DNA from: Salipiger mucosus DSM 16094
Lineage (GTDB): Bacteria > Pseudomonadota > Alphaproteobacteria > Rhodobacterales > Rhodobacteraceae
Assembly: GCF_000442255.1 (NCBI RefSeq)
Contig: NZ_KE557281.1
Location: 53,158 to 117,157 of the forward strand
Direction: 5' to 3'
DNA length: 64,000 nucleotides
Shown: positions 1-8,068 of the stretch, piece after piece
How the letters are laid out: every line of letters begins with the position of its first letter
How positions within the stretch are numbered: the stretch's first letter is position 1
The notes under the pieces: model-generated
What the model was told of the DNA's origin: nothing
The model's input: the letters and a program-made list of their open reading frames with translations, nothing else
Database searches by the model: none
Position numbers and translations under genes: made by a program

Positions 1-1220
1 GGGCCACGCCGTGGGTGTCGCACCATCCTTTGTCGATGCCGGCACCCATGAAGCCGCACGGGTGCGCGCCGGAGACAGGGTTGTGGCCCGGGCCGCCCTC
101 GAGAAGCATCGGGCCCTCTTCGGTTTCGATGAAATCGAGCGTGCAGGACAGGTCATCCCTTGCCCACTTACGTGAAATAGTCGGGTGTTTTCCGCCGCGG
201 CGCACGAATTCGAGATCCAGGATCCGGGTTTCGATTTCCAGCTCCTTCGCCTTGTCGACGATGCGCTGGGCGCTGTCCGCAGCCTCGAGGGCCCTGAATG
301 CATTTTCAGGTTCCGGGTCGCAAATCCACGCGTAGTAGGATGACACACCGACCACGGTCCCGTGCTCGACGAAAACCCGCCATTCGCAGGGCCACTGTCC
401 CTTCCCCGCAAAGATGCTTCCATGGCGATGGGGATCCTCGGCTTCGAGAAACCGGGATGCGGTGATCCAGGGACGGGCCAGGAAATGGATGTCCAGGTCC
501 GGGCTGGAGTGGCCTTTCGCGTAGAGACCGACGGTGCGTTCGTCGCGGGTGTCGATGCATCGCCTGTTTCCGGCCGTGATGTACCCTGGGCCCAGTTTCA
601 TGCCGCCGCCGAGATCCGTGAACTCCGATGCGCCTTCGATCAGTCCCGTGCCGGCCACGGCCTTGAGGAGGCTGCTCCCGCTGATGTGGGAGCGCACCAT
701 GTACCCGGACGGCACGTCGTCCATTGCGTCGTATAGGCTCTGGTGCAGTTCTTCGGTGCTGCGACCGGCAGGATGCGCATCGGTATCCCGGGCTACGATT
801 TCTGACCTGAAGGCCTTTTCGAAGTGGCGTTTGATCGGCTTCCGGATGGCCTCCGGAATCTTGACCTCGCCCGCGACCTTCCCGAATTCCTCTTCCGAGA
901 GGCTCAGGATCGTTCTCGCGGGCACGGTTGGCACACCCGCCATTTCGGCCATCGCCAGCCAGTGACGGGTGTCGCAGGCATCGATTGGACTCCGGCCCGG
1001 AGCGGTGATGTCTTCGGGCTGCTGCCAGGTCGCCTGCTCGGCCTCGGCAAACTGCTGCGCCTCCGCAACTCCCTGTACGGCGGTCCGGAGGGACTTGGGT
1101 CCCTTCATCGCTTCCTTGAGCGTCATGCCGGCGAGGCGACGCGCTTCGCCGATCCTGGATTGCATGTTGCCGCTCACCGTTGCCCTGGTGACGAAATCGA
1201 GGAGTTTCTGCTTGTCCACG
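1..1220 (-). CDS. Partial unknown protein with a possible ATP-grasp-like C-terminal region
   Basis: An open frame runs without a stop from a GTG at 1220 off the left edge of the window, giving about 406 residues with the C-terminus missing. The GTG has an AAGGA seven bases upstream. The first 130 residues are helical and charged. The later part has a strand-rich core with an EWRVFV segment followed about 70 residues on by LDFIETEEGPMLLEGGPGHN. This arrangement recalls the Arg-bearing strand and the acidic metal-binding strands of ATP-grasp enzymes, but I cannot confirm the fold. It is first in reading order after two small genes on the same strand, so it is probably the distal gene of a three-gene operon. 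No specific substrate can be named. Confidence is high that it is coding and low for the function. Confidence 0.5.
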
Positions 1221-1252
1221 GTTGGTGTCCTTCGCCTGAAGTTCGAAGTGGG

Positions 1253-1600
1253 TTACGGGGTCACCGAGGGAGCGGCCGGCTCATCGTCGACAGTGGCGTC
1301 AAGTTCGGGCGCGAGTGGTGTGAAGTTGCCCATCGAAAGACCCATGTCCCGCGGGCGGCAGCTTGTCGGCCTGCCCGCCTGGGCCGCAGCAACCTCGTTC
1401 AGCGGCCGTTCTCGATCCTGGCCGCGCAGCTGGGACATGTCGTCGGGCTCCACTCGGAGGAGGATGGGGTTGATGTTGTTTTCGCGTGGCGCGACGATCT
1501 CGATGATCTTGCCGGTCCACCCATCGGTGTGCACCACGTCCTGGCCGAGGTGGTAGATCTCTCCGTCCATATTTTCCACGCGCTCGATTCCGTCAGCCAT
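1253..1600 (-). CDS. Small unknown protein, SH3/KOW-like N-terminal half
   Basis: This encodes 115 residues starting at ATG 1600, preceded by AGAGGTG at good spacing. Residues 15-55 (YHLGQDVVHTDGWTGKIIEI, then a charged strand) look like a small beta-barrel of the SH3/KOW kind: a hydrophobic-Gly-Asp turn followed by two strands. The second half is low-complexity and acidic, and is probably disordered. It lies 23 bases downstream of the 1624-2322 gene and 32 bases upstream of the partial gene that starts at 1220, so the three are likely co-transcribed. I do not recognise a named family. Confidence 0.5.
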   Translation of the reverse strand: MADGIERVENMDGEIYHLGQDVVHTDGWTGKIIEIVAPRENNINPILLRVEPDDMSQLRGQDRERPLNEVAAAQAGRPTSCRPRDMGLSMGNFTPLAPELDATVDDEPAAPSVTP

Positions 1601-1623
1601 GGCTCACCTCTATTCTGTTTGTT

Positions 1624-2322
1624 CTATACGGATATATCGGCTCCGCGCGCAACAGTGAAGAATAGAATATCGTATTTTTCCTTGGTGAGCGCGAGGTTGA
1701 AATAGCAGTTCCCGCTCAGGTTCCAGGATGCCCGCCCCGAGACGAGCTGGCTCCCGATACTCTCGTTCGTCTGGATCGCTTCGAGCATCGCGCGTATGGC
1801 CTGGTCGATCTGTTCGGCCAGCGAACGGGACACTGGCAGCAGTTCACCCTCAGCCGACCCGGAGTGATCGCCGAAAACGACCGCTCCATCCTCGATGGCG
1901 AAGGACACGTCAACGTGGTCCAGGAGTGTGACTTCCCGTCCTTCCGGAATATCTCCGGACAGGATCGTTCGTATCTCCTCCCGCGGTAAGGTGATGTCTT
2001 TGGCGAAATCGACCTCCCGGCGGTCGTAGTGTCGGATGCGGGCATCTCCTCCCGGGATCCATCGGATCTCGCCGCTTCCACCCCAGTCCTGGGCCCAGTC
2101 GTTCTTCACGTGGGCCATCAGTTCCAGGCCCAGCCCGTAGATCTCGTTTTCCGGAAGATGCATCCGTTCGATTTCACGATACGTGAGAAACCGTGCCTGC
2201 TTGGTGAGGAAGTTCACCGTCTGGACTTCGGCCGTGCCCTCACGTCCGAAGTGGCGCATGATGACCTCCTTCACGCCATGCGCCTGCAGGAGGCGTGCAA
2301 GACTTTTAAAGGAGTACTCCAC
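1624..2322 (-). CDS. Unknown 232-residue cytoplasmic protein
   Basis: The frame stays open up to 3012, but the part above 2322 runs antisense to the plus-strand gene at 2443, so I place the start at GTG 2322, which has a GGGAGA seven bases upstream. The protein starts VEYSFKSLARLLQAHGVKEV and has no signal peptide or membrane segment. It mixes helical and strand segments. The C-terminal third (VSFAIEDGAVVFGDHSGSAE, then NLSGNCYFNLALTKEKYDIL) looks like a compact alpha/beta domain. It opens a minus-strand operon with the two genes below it and is divergent from the YbjN-like gene, with about 120 bases between. I do not recognise the family and assign no function. Confidence 0.5.
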   Translation of the reverse strand: MEYSFKSLARLLQAHGVKEVIMRHFGREGTAEVQTVNFLTKQARFLTYREIERMHLPENEIYGLGLELMAHVKNDWAQDWGGSGEIRWIPGGDARIRHYDRREVDFAKDITLPREEIRTILSGDIPEGREVTLLDHVDVSFAIEDGAVVFGDHSGSAEGELLPVSRSLAEQIDQAIRAMLEAIQTNESIGSQLVSGRASWNLSGNCYFNLALTKEKYDILFFTVARGADISV

Positions 2323-2442
2323 GCCTTCTCTCCCGGTGCCGTCCGTCAGGGATCTGCAAGTCGGACTTAAGCCTGCGTAAAGTGACCGCCGAAACCGCGC
2401 GTTTAGATTCCCGGGCCCATTTCCGAAGAAAACGGATGGATC

Positions 2443-2970
2443 ATGATGACCGAGAACGAGGACAAGGCGGCAGTTCAGGACGAGTACGAGATCGGCCGGT
2501 ATAAATCCGGTCCCAAGATCCTGCAGAGCATCACTCTCCCGGTCATGGAAAATCTCCTCGTCTCGTTCGATTGTTCGGTGAGCTGGCCTGATGAGCCGGA
2601 CATTCCGCCATTCATGCGGGTCGAGACGTCCGGAGGCGTGACGTTCAACGTGAACGTCATCGATGCGGACGACGAATTCGTAGAGAAGATCGATGACCCC
2701 GGGCGCCTCGTCACGATGGGCGCCAACTTCGACATCCAGGACGAAACGCGGCCGTCCATCGATCTTCTGGATCTCGCAAACAAGTGGAATGCGTCGGTCT
2801 TCAATTCGACGGCCTGTGTCCAGGAAGGGCGCCTCTGCCTGGACTACACCATCCTCGGGCAAGGCATCGTTTCGACCCAGTTCGTGGCCCAGCTGCAGGA
2901 ATGGTTCGAGATCATCTCTGATTTCATCAGGTTCGTGTTCGAGGAATGCGGGCTGCCTGATCGATCTTAA
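2443..2970 (+). CDS. YbjN-like protein (type III secretion chaperone-like fold)
   Basis: This encodes 175 residues with no signal peptide. After a charged 25-residue lead the sequence has the YbjN pattern: an amphipathic helix (ILQSITLPVMENLLVSF), a strand pair, a helix with LDLANKWNASVFNSTAC (the LNxWN-type segment of the family), a strand pair (GRLCLDYTILGQGIVS) and a long C-terminal helix. Proteins of this family resemble type III secretion chaperones and bind partner proteins rather than catalyse reactions. It is the first plus-strand gene before a signal-anchored protein, the CheA hybrid and CheW, so it may be an adaptor for that kinase; this is inference. The ATG at 2446 is an equally possible start. 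Confidence 0.65.
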   Translation: MMTENEDKAAVQDEYEIGRYKSGPKILQSITLPVMENLLVSFDCSVSWPDEPDIPPFMRVETSGGVTFNVNVIDADDEFVEKIDDPGRLVTMGANFDIQDETRPSIDLLDLANKWNASVFNSTACVQEGRLCLDYTILGQGIVSTQFVAQLQEWFEIISDFIRFVFEECGLPDRS

Positions 2971-3024
2971 TCCTTGGAAAACCGAGGCCGTGGTAGCTTC
3001 GCGCAATCTCAAGGTGGTGAAGAT

Positions 3025-3864
3025 ATGAAACCCGCAAAGGTTCTATTTCTGACGGTCGGAAATGCTGCTCTTGTCGGCGTGTCTGCAGTCGTGCTGTCCG
3101 GTGAGGATCCTGCGTCGGCTCCCGAACTTGGTCCGGTGCCCGTCCAGGTCACCAGTTTGGCAGATATCGAGGTGGATACCGGGGTCGATGTGCCCCTTTC
3201 GTCAAAGTCGCCGCATCCGGATATCCCGCAGGAGACGGCGGCAGAGATCACGGTATCCCGCAAATCGCCCGAGCTCGTTGTCGCCGAGCCTCGAGACCGG
3301 GATGACCTGGTTGCGGTCTCAGGCCTGGTTTCGAAGGTGAACGCAGTTCCGGACGTTGAGAAGGATTTCCCATCGGACGTCTCCACGCAGGGAGACGTAT
3401 TCGATCCGGGCCCGCAGCCGACCGAGGTCATCGCGGGTGCTGGTTATCCGGCGATGATCGACATGGCGTCCGGATTCAGAGTGTCCATGGGGTCCGACGT
3501 GGAAACTCCCGATCCCGGCGTTGCGTCCTGGCCGCTTCTCGGAAACGAGTATCGTGCGAATGATTTCGCCGGTTATTGCCAGGCCGTCGTTTACGCGAAC
3601 ACCCCGGACGGATCCTTCCTGTGGAGCCCCGATCTGAAGCCAGCGGAACATGATGCCCTGTTGGACATTCAGAAGCGAATGGAAGACCCGACAGTGCAGA
3701 ATGAGGACGGCGTCGGCAACGGCCCGAGGGCCTGGATGGTGTGCATGGAGCCCGATGCGGGATCTGGGAAATCGTTCGTCTCCGCGGACGCGCTCGCCCG
3801 TCTCGATGGCGTTGCGCTGGGCCCGGCGACGCGTCTGACGCCGATGCGAGGAGACGTGAAGTGA
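3025..3864 (+). CDS. Signal-anchored periplasmic protein of unknown function
   Basis: This encodes 279 residues starting at ATG 3025 behind AAGGTGGTGA. A short basic start is followed by a hydrophobic segment (VLFLTVGNAALVGVSAVVL, residues 5-23) that should act as a signal peptide or anchor. Residues 25-150 are Pro/Asp/Glu/Ser-rich and probably disordered. The C-terminal 120 residues contain Cys and Trp (for example ANDFAGYCQAVVY and PRAWMVCMEPDAG) and may form a small domain with a disulphide. The stop overlaps the GTG of the CheA gene (GTGA), so the two are translationally coupled. No family is recognised. A role as an envelope partner of the kinase is inference. Confidence 0.55.
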   Translation: MKPAKVLFLTVGNAALVGVSAVVLSGEDPASAPELGPVPVQVTSLADIEVDTGVDVPLSSKSPHPDIPQETAAEITVSRKSPELVVAEPRDRDDLVAVSGLVSKVNAVPDVEKDFPSDVSTQGDVFDPGPQPTEVIAGAGYPAMIDMASGFRVSMGSDVETPDPGVASWPLLGNEYRANDFAGYCQAVVYANTPDGSFLWSPDLKPAEHDALLDIQKRMEDPTVQNEDGVGNGPRAWMVCMEPDAGSGKSFVSADALARLDGVALGPATRLTPMRGDVK

Positions 3865-6452
3865 GCGACGAGCTGCTCCAGGATTTCATCAACGAGACGC
3901 TCGAGAGCCTGTCGGAACTCGACGTGCACCTGATCGACCTGGAGAGCGATCCGAACAATCCCGATCTGCTCGACAAGATTTTCCGGGTCCTGCACACGAT
4001 CAAGGGAACCGCGGGATTCCTGAACCTCAAGACGCTTGGCAGGATCGCCCACGCGGCCGAAGGTCTGCTCGATTGCTACCGAGACGGTGCTCCCGTGGAT
4101 GCGGATGGCATCACGGTGATCCTGGCCGCACTCGACGCGATCAAGGACACGATCAACGAGATCGACCCTGAAACCGGGCGGGAGCCGGACGAGGATCAGA
4201 AGATCCTGCTCGATCTTATCCGGGATGTTGCCGAGGCCGCGAAGGAGGCGCCCCGGGAGGGTGACCAGAGTGCAATCGAACTTCCCTGCGAAGACGATGC
4301 GGTCGAAGAGCAATCTTCGGAGACGGCCGAAGAGGAGGATGCGCCGGCCACCGTTTCCGAGAGTACCCAGGCCGCCTCGCCGGCGGGAGAGGGTGCCAGC
4401 CCTGCCCTTGCCCGTGCGCCTGAGCCGCAGGGACCGAAGTCCGTTCGTATCGGGGTAGAGCGCCTCGATAACCTGATGGATCTCGTCGGAGAACTGGTTC
4501 TGGTACGCAACCACATCCAGCAGATTGCCCGCTCCGTGAGTGATCGGGCTCTCAACACGCCGGTCCAGAACCTTTCCCAGATCGCCTCCGAGCTCCAGGA
4601 CAGCGTCATGCAGACGCGGATGCAGCCGGTGGGAAATGCCTTCAAGGCCTACCATCGGACTGTGCGGGATCTTTCCAAGGAGCTCGACAAGCAGATCAAT
4701 CTCGAACTGGTCGGCGAGGAAACCGAAATCGACAGGCAGGTGCTGGAACTGATCCGGGACCCGCTGACGCACATGGTGCGCAACTGCGCTGATCATGCAC
4801 TCGAAAACACCGAAGAGCGCCTGGAGGCCGGCAAACCGAAGCGGGGCACCATCCGCCTCGAGGCATGCCACGAGGGAGGTTTCATCATCATCCGGATCGA
4901 GGATGACGGTCGCGGCATCAACGTCGATCAGGTCCGCAAGAAGGCACTCGAACGCGGGATCGTCACGAAAGACCAGATCTCCGCAATGTCGGATAACCGG
5001 CTTCGCTCGCTGATTTTCGAGCCTGGGTTTTCGACGTCAGAGGCCGTATCGGCGGTTTCGGGGCGCGGCGTCGGCATGGACGTGGTGAAGACAAACATCG
5101 AGAAACTGGGCGGCACCATCACTGTCGACAGCGAGGAAGGTGTCGGGACCGTCTTTTCCATCAAGATCCCGCTGACGCTCGCAATCATTTCCGCGTTCTC
5201 GGTGTCGGTCGGCGACGAGGTCTTCGCGATCCCGCAGCTCAACATTGTCGAAATCATGGATCACTCGCATGCCAGCCCGAGCTATGCACTGGAGACCATC
5301 AACGGGGAGAAGTTCCTGAGATTGCGAGGATCGGTCTATCCGCTGATCGACATGGCGTCGGCTTTCGGGATCGAAGGGAATGGGGCAACAACCGTGCTCG
5401 TCTGCCAGGTCGGGTCCGAGATCTTCGGTATCCTGGTGGACCGGGTGCTCGACACAGAGGAAATCGTTGTGAAGCCTCTCAGCAAGGCTTTGAAAGACGT
5501 GAAGGTCTATTCCGGAAACACGATCCTTGGCGATGGACGTGTGATCATGATCATCGATCCCAACGGTTTGTTTTCCACGTTCGACATTCCGGCCAAGGTG
5601 TCCGATGAGGAAGGTGACGAGCCGGTCGAGGTCGAGAACGACATTCTCCAGGTCGTGCTGTTTCGTGCCGGCGGGCACATGCCCAGGGCCGTTCACCTGT
5701 CAGTCGTGGCTCGCATCAGCCAGATCGAGACCGCCAACATCCACCGGGTGTCTGATGGCCGTTTGATGGTTCAGAACGGAGACTCCGTCCTGCCCCTGGT
5801 GTGCCCTGTAGGCTATTCGCCTGACTGGGAACGGTGCGAGCAGAAGGTGATCATCTTCGAAGACGAGGATTCCTCCATGGGGATGCTCGTCGACGAGATC
5901 CTGGACGTGGTGGAAACAGACGTGGTGATCGACATTTCTTCCGATACCAACGGGATCATCGGAACCGCGGTCATCAATTCGACCGCGACCGAGATCGTCG
6001 ACGTGAGCCACTATCTCGACGAGGCCGTCCACAACTGGTTCAATGGGGAGCAGCGGTACCGGGTGCGTGAAGAAGTCCGCGTGCTGATCGTGGACGACAG
6101 CCAGTTCTTCCGAAACATCCTGTTCTCGATGCTGGCCTCGAGGGGATACGAGGTGAAGGTTGCTTGCGGACCGGAAGAAGCGCTCGACATGATGTCGCGC
6201 AATGAGTTCGATGTTCTCGTGAGTGACATCGAGATGCCGAGAATGACCGGTCTCGACCTTATACGCCGCATTCGCAACGAGGGTCCCCAAAGCAATATCC
6301 GGGCGGTTGCGATCTCGTCTCATGGCCTGGACGAAGACCGTGCCGCCGGTCTCGAGGCGGGGTTCGACGCCTACCTGTCCAAGACGGACAGGGCCAGCAT
6401 TTTCGAGTTCCTGCTCGGATCGGATGAGAAAAGAATCAGAGAAGACGCATGA
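3861..6452 (+). CDS. cheA: Hybrid CheA-type histidine kinase with C-terminal receiver domain
   Basis: This encodes 863 residues from GTG 3861, preceded by GGAGA at good spacing. An Hpt domain occupies residues 1-105, with phospho-His45 in HTIKGTAGF. An acidic Ala/Pro/Glu linker follows. The dimerisation helices begin near 195 (IGVERLDNLMDLVGELVL). The ATPase domain has its N box near 305 (HMVRNCADHALE), G1 near 350 (IEDDGRGIN) and G2 near 408 (GRGVGMDVV). A CheW-like P5 domain follows (about 450-590), then a second CheW-like stretch (about 600-730). A receiver domain closes the protein (LIVDDSQFF near 739, phospho-acceptor Asp789 in VLVSDIEMP). No CheY-binding P2 domain is obvious. The kinase-receiver fusion is like that of FrzE-type systems, where the receiver can act as a phosphate sink or output. 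CheW follows with a 4-base overlap. Confidence 0.9.
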   Translation: MSDELLQDFINETLESLSELDVHLIDLESDPNNPDLLDKIFRVLHTIKGTAGFLNLKTLGRIAHAAEGLLDCYRDGAPVDADGITVILAALDAIKDTINEIDPETGREPDEDQKILLDLIRDVAEAAKEAPREGDQSAIELPCEDDAVEEQSSETAEEEDAPATVSESTQAASPAGEGASPALARAPEPQGPKSVRIGVERLDNLMDLVGELVLVRNHIQQIARSVSDRALNTPVQNLSQIASELQDSVMQTRMQPVGNAFKAYHRTVRDLSKELDKQINLELVGEETEIDRQVLELIRDPLTHMVRNCADHALENTEERLEAGKPKRGTIRLEACHEGGFIIIRIEDDGRGINVDQVRKKALERGIVTKDQISAMSDNRLRSLIFEPGFSTSEAVSAVSGRGVGMDVVKTNIEKLGGTITVDSEEGVGTVFSIKIPLTLAIISAFSVSVGDEVFAIPQLNIVEIMDHSHASPSYALETINGEKFLRLRGSVYPLIDMASAFGIEGNGATTVLVCQVGSEIFGILVDRVLDTEEIVVKPLSKALKDVKVYSGNTILGDGRVIMIIDPNGLFSTFDIPAKVSDEEGDEPVEVENDILQVVLFRAGGHMPRAVHLSVVARISQIETANIHRVSDGRLMVQNGDSVLPLVCPVGYSPDWERCEQKVIIFEDEDSSMGMLVDEILDVVETDVVIDISSDTNGIIGTAVINSTATEIVDVSHYLDEAVHNWFNGEQRYRVREEVRVLIVDDSQFFRNILFSMLASRGYEVKVACGPEEALDMMSRNEFDVLVSDIEMPRMTGLDLIRRIRNEGPQSNIRAVAISSHGLDEDRAAGLEAGFDAYLSKTDRASIFEFLLGSDEKRIREDA

Positions 6453-6922
6453 CCACCGACAGCGCCAGAATGCACGACACCCGCCCCCACCTGATGTTCG
6501 AGGTTGCCGACAACGTCGTCGCGGTGTCGATCAACCACGTGAAGGATGTTCTCTTCGAGGCTCGGGTGACGAAGGTTCCGCTGGCCAGCAAGGAGGTCTA
6601 CGGAGTTCTCAACCTGCGCGGCCGCATCGTCACGGCCATCAGTAGTCGTGCGATCCTGAAAATGGCCCCTCGGGACCCCGGTGACGATTTCACGGCCATC
6701 GTGGTGGAATATCATGGCGAAGACTACGCCGTCATCGTCGACAAGGTGATCGAAACCGTCGACCTGCCCGATATAGAACGCGAAGAAACGCCGCGGACCA
6801 TGGACCCACACTGGCGGCGCATGCTGTCGGGTATCTACAAGATCGAGGACCGGTTGCTTCCGATCCTCGATCTCGACCAGATGTTCTCGTTCCTGGATGA
6901 CGGCATCATCCAGGTGAGTTGA
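6449..6922 (+). CDS. cheW: CheW-type coupling protein
   Basis: This encodes 157 residues and is made of one CheW domain. The beta-barrel pattern is clear: LMFEVADNVVAVSINHVKDV at the start, the core signature VYGVLNLRGRIVTAISSRAI near residues 50-70, a central IVVEYHGEDYAVIVDKV strand set, and a final LLPILDLDQMF. CheW joins receptors to CheA at the membrane. The ATG overlaps the CheA stop as ATGA, so the two are coupled in translation. No receptor gene is present in the window, so the input to this pair is unknown. Confidence 0.92.
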   Translation: MTTDSARMHDTRPHLMFEVADNVVAVSINHVKDVLFEARVTKVPLASKEVYGVLNLRGRIVTAISSRAILKMAPRDPGDDFTAIVVEYHGEDYAVIVDKVIETVDLPDIEREETPRTMDPHWRRMLSGIYKIEDRLLPILDLDQMFSFLDDGIIQVS

Positions 6923-6924
6923 GG

Positions 6925-7458
6925 TCACTGCACGACGTTCGTCAGCTGCACCTCGACCCGGCGATTGCGCTCGAGGCCATACTCCGTGTCCCCGAACACC
7001 GCCGGCTCGCGTTCCGAGTAGGACTCGGACGTGATGCGTGCCGGTTGGACATGTTGCGAGATCAGGTAGGTCGCGACGGCCTTCGTCCGCTTTTCGGCGA
7101 GAGGCGTGTTGTCCTCGATCTTGCCCACCTCGTTGGTGTGGCCGCGTACCACCACGGCATAGTCGGTGTACTGCTCCGCTTCCGAGAGGAAGGCGTCGAG
7201 TTGCTTTCGGTGGTCGTAGCTCAGTTCGTGCACGGCACTCTCGAATTCGATCACGGTCCGCTCGCCGCGAAGAAGCGGATTGTAGTGCACCAGTGACGTC
7301 CCGTCCGCTTCGTCCACATGCATGCTGGCATCCAGGCGGGTGATTTCGGCGGCGGAGATGTTGTCGATTTCGGTGGTCTGTTTCGGGTATTCGCGCATGC
7401 AGCCGGACATTGCCGTGGCAAGGATGCCGACCACCAGGAGTTTCTTTGAAAAGGTCAC
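6925..7458 (-). CDS. OmpA-family outer-membrane lipoprotein
   Basis: This encodes 177 residues. I chose GTG 7458 (VTFSKKLLVVGILATAMSGC) because GAGG lies seven bases upstream and it gives a compact lipoprotein signal ending in lipobox MSG-Cys20. The mature part carries an OmpA/Pal-type peptidoglycan-binding domain from about residue 65: IEFESAVHELSYDHRKQLDA, then VVVRGHTNEVGKIEDN, AEKRTKAVATYLI and a final LERNRRVEVQLT. The Asp/Arg peptidoglycan contacts of the family appear present in modified form (GHTNE in place of the usual GHTD). It converges on cheW with only two bases between the stops. It probably tethers the outer membrane to the wall. A functional link with the CheA module is only inferred. 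Confidence 0.8.
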   Translation of the reverse strand: MTFSKKLLVVGILATAMSGCMREYPKQTTEIDNISAAEITRLDASMHVDEADGTSLVHYNPLLRGERTVIEFESAVHELSYDHRKQLDAFLSEAEQYTDYAVVVRGHTNEVGKIEDNTPLAEKRTKAVATYLISQHVQPARITSESYSEREPAVFGDTEYGLERNRRVEVQLTNVVQ

Positions 7459-7489
7459 GATGAGGCCTCTGAAGGTTGGGTTCAGAGGC

Positions 7490-7530
7490 AAGGTGCGGGG
7501 TATCCCTTAAGCTTGGGTTTCCCGCACCTT
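7490..7530. terminator. Hairpin between the HTH gene and the OmpA-lipoprotein gene
   Basis: AAGGTGCGGG (7490-7499) pairs perfectly with CCCGCACCTT (7521-7530), and an inner CCC/GGG pair can extend the stem. It lies a few bases downstream of the HTH gene on the minus strand. There is no clear U-tract, so it may be a weak terminator or an mRNA-stabilising element. Confidence 0.45.
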
Positions 7531-7536
7531 GGGGTC

Positions 7537-8013
7537 TCACAGGCCGGTAAAGCTGGGCATCGGCGCCTTGACCTCGCGGAGGTGCTGCAGGGTCGCCAGG
7601 AGGGCGACGGCGTACTGAGGCACGTCCAGCTTGCCCTGGGCCCACTTGCCGACCGTGGCCTTGTTCGCGCCGATCAGACGGGCGAACTTCGATTGACCGC
7701 CATAGCCGTAGAGCTCCTGGAGCGCTTCCGCGAACTCGGAACCGGTCATGAAGATCGTCTTGTTCTCGTCCTCTTCCGGCTCGACGAAGACTTCGACCAG
7801 GGAATAGTTGGCCGGACCATCGCGGCGGATCACGCCTTTGTTCTCGAGGGCTTTCAGCGTGCGTTGGTCGCCGACCGATTTCCCGTCTTCGCCCTCCAGG
7901 GCCCCGCCCGACGTGCGGATGTGATTGACCACCTCCCGCTGGCGCTGGGAAAGCGCAACGGTCTTGGATGCGTTGCCGGTCGTCTTGGGCTTCTGTGCGA
8001 TGGTCTTCAGCAT
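7537..8013 (-). CDS. HTH (XRE/Cro-like) DNA-binding protein
   Basis: This encodes 158 residues, ATG 8013 preceded by AAGGAGATCG. Residues 20-70 look like a winged-helix-like unit (LSQRQREVVNHIRTSGG, then RTLKALENKGVIRRDG). After an acidic linker, residues 90-145 form a helix-turn-helix of the lambda-repressor kind (FAEALQELYGYGGQSKFARL followed by GANKATVGKWAQGKLDVP). It is a soluble regulator candidate. It sits directly downstream of the capsule locus on the same strand, 55 bases after the kpsS-like stop, and could regulate capsule or itself; the sequence does not show which. Confidence 0.65.
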   Translation of the reverse strand: MLKTIAQKPKTTGNASKTVALSQRQREVVNHIRTSGGALEGEDGKSVGDQRTLKALENKGVIRRDGPANYSLVEVFVEPEEDENKTIFMTGSEFAEALQELYGYGGQSKFARLIGANKATVGKWAQGKLDVPQYAVALLATLQHLREVKAPMPSFTGL

Positions 8014-8068
8014 TACTCGATCTCCTTTTATCTACTTTATGCCTGAGGCGTGAAGTTTTGTCAACAAA

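Noticed and set aside
2323..3012. N-terminal extension of the minus-strand gene at 1624
   Set aside because: It runs antisense through the YbjN-like gene, and a GTG with a good ribosome site lies at 2322.
3669..4871. A 400-residue minus-strand frame
   Set aside because: It is antisense to CheA, whose Hpt, linker and dimerisation regions are well defined.
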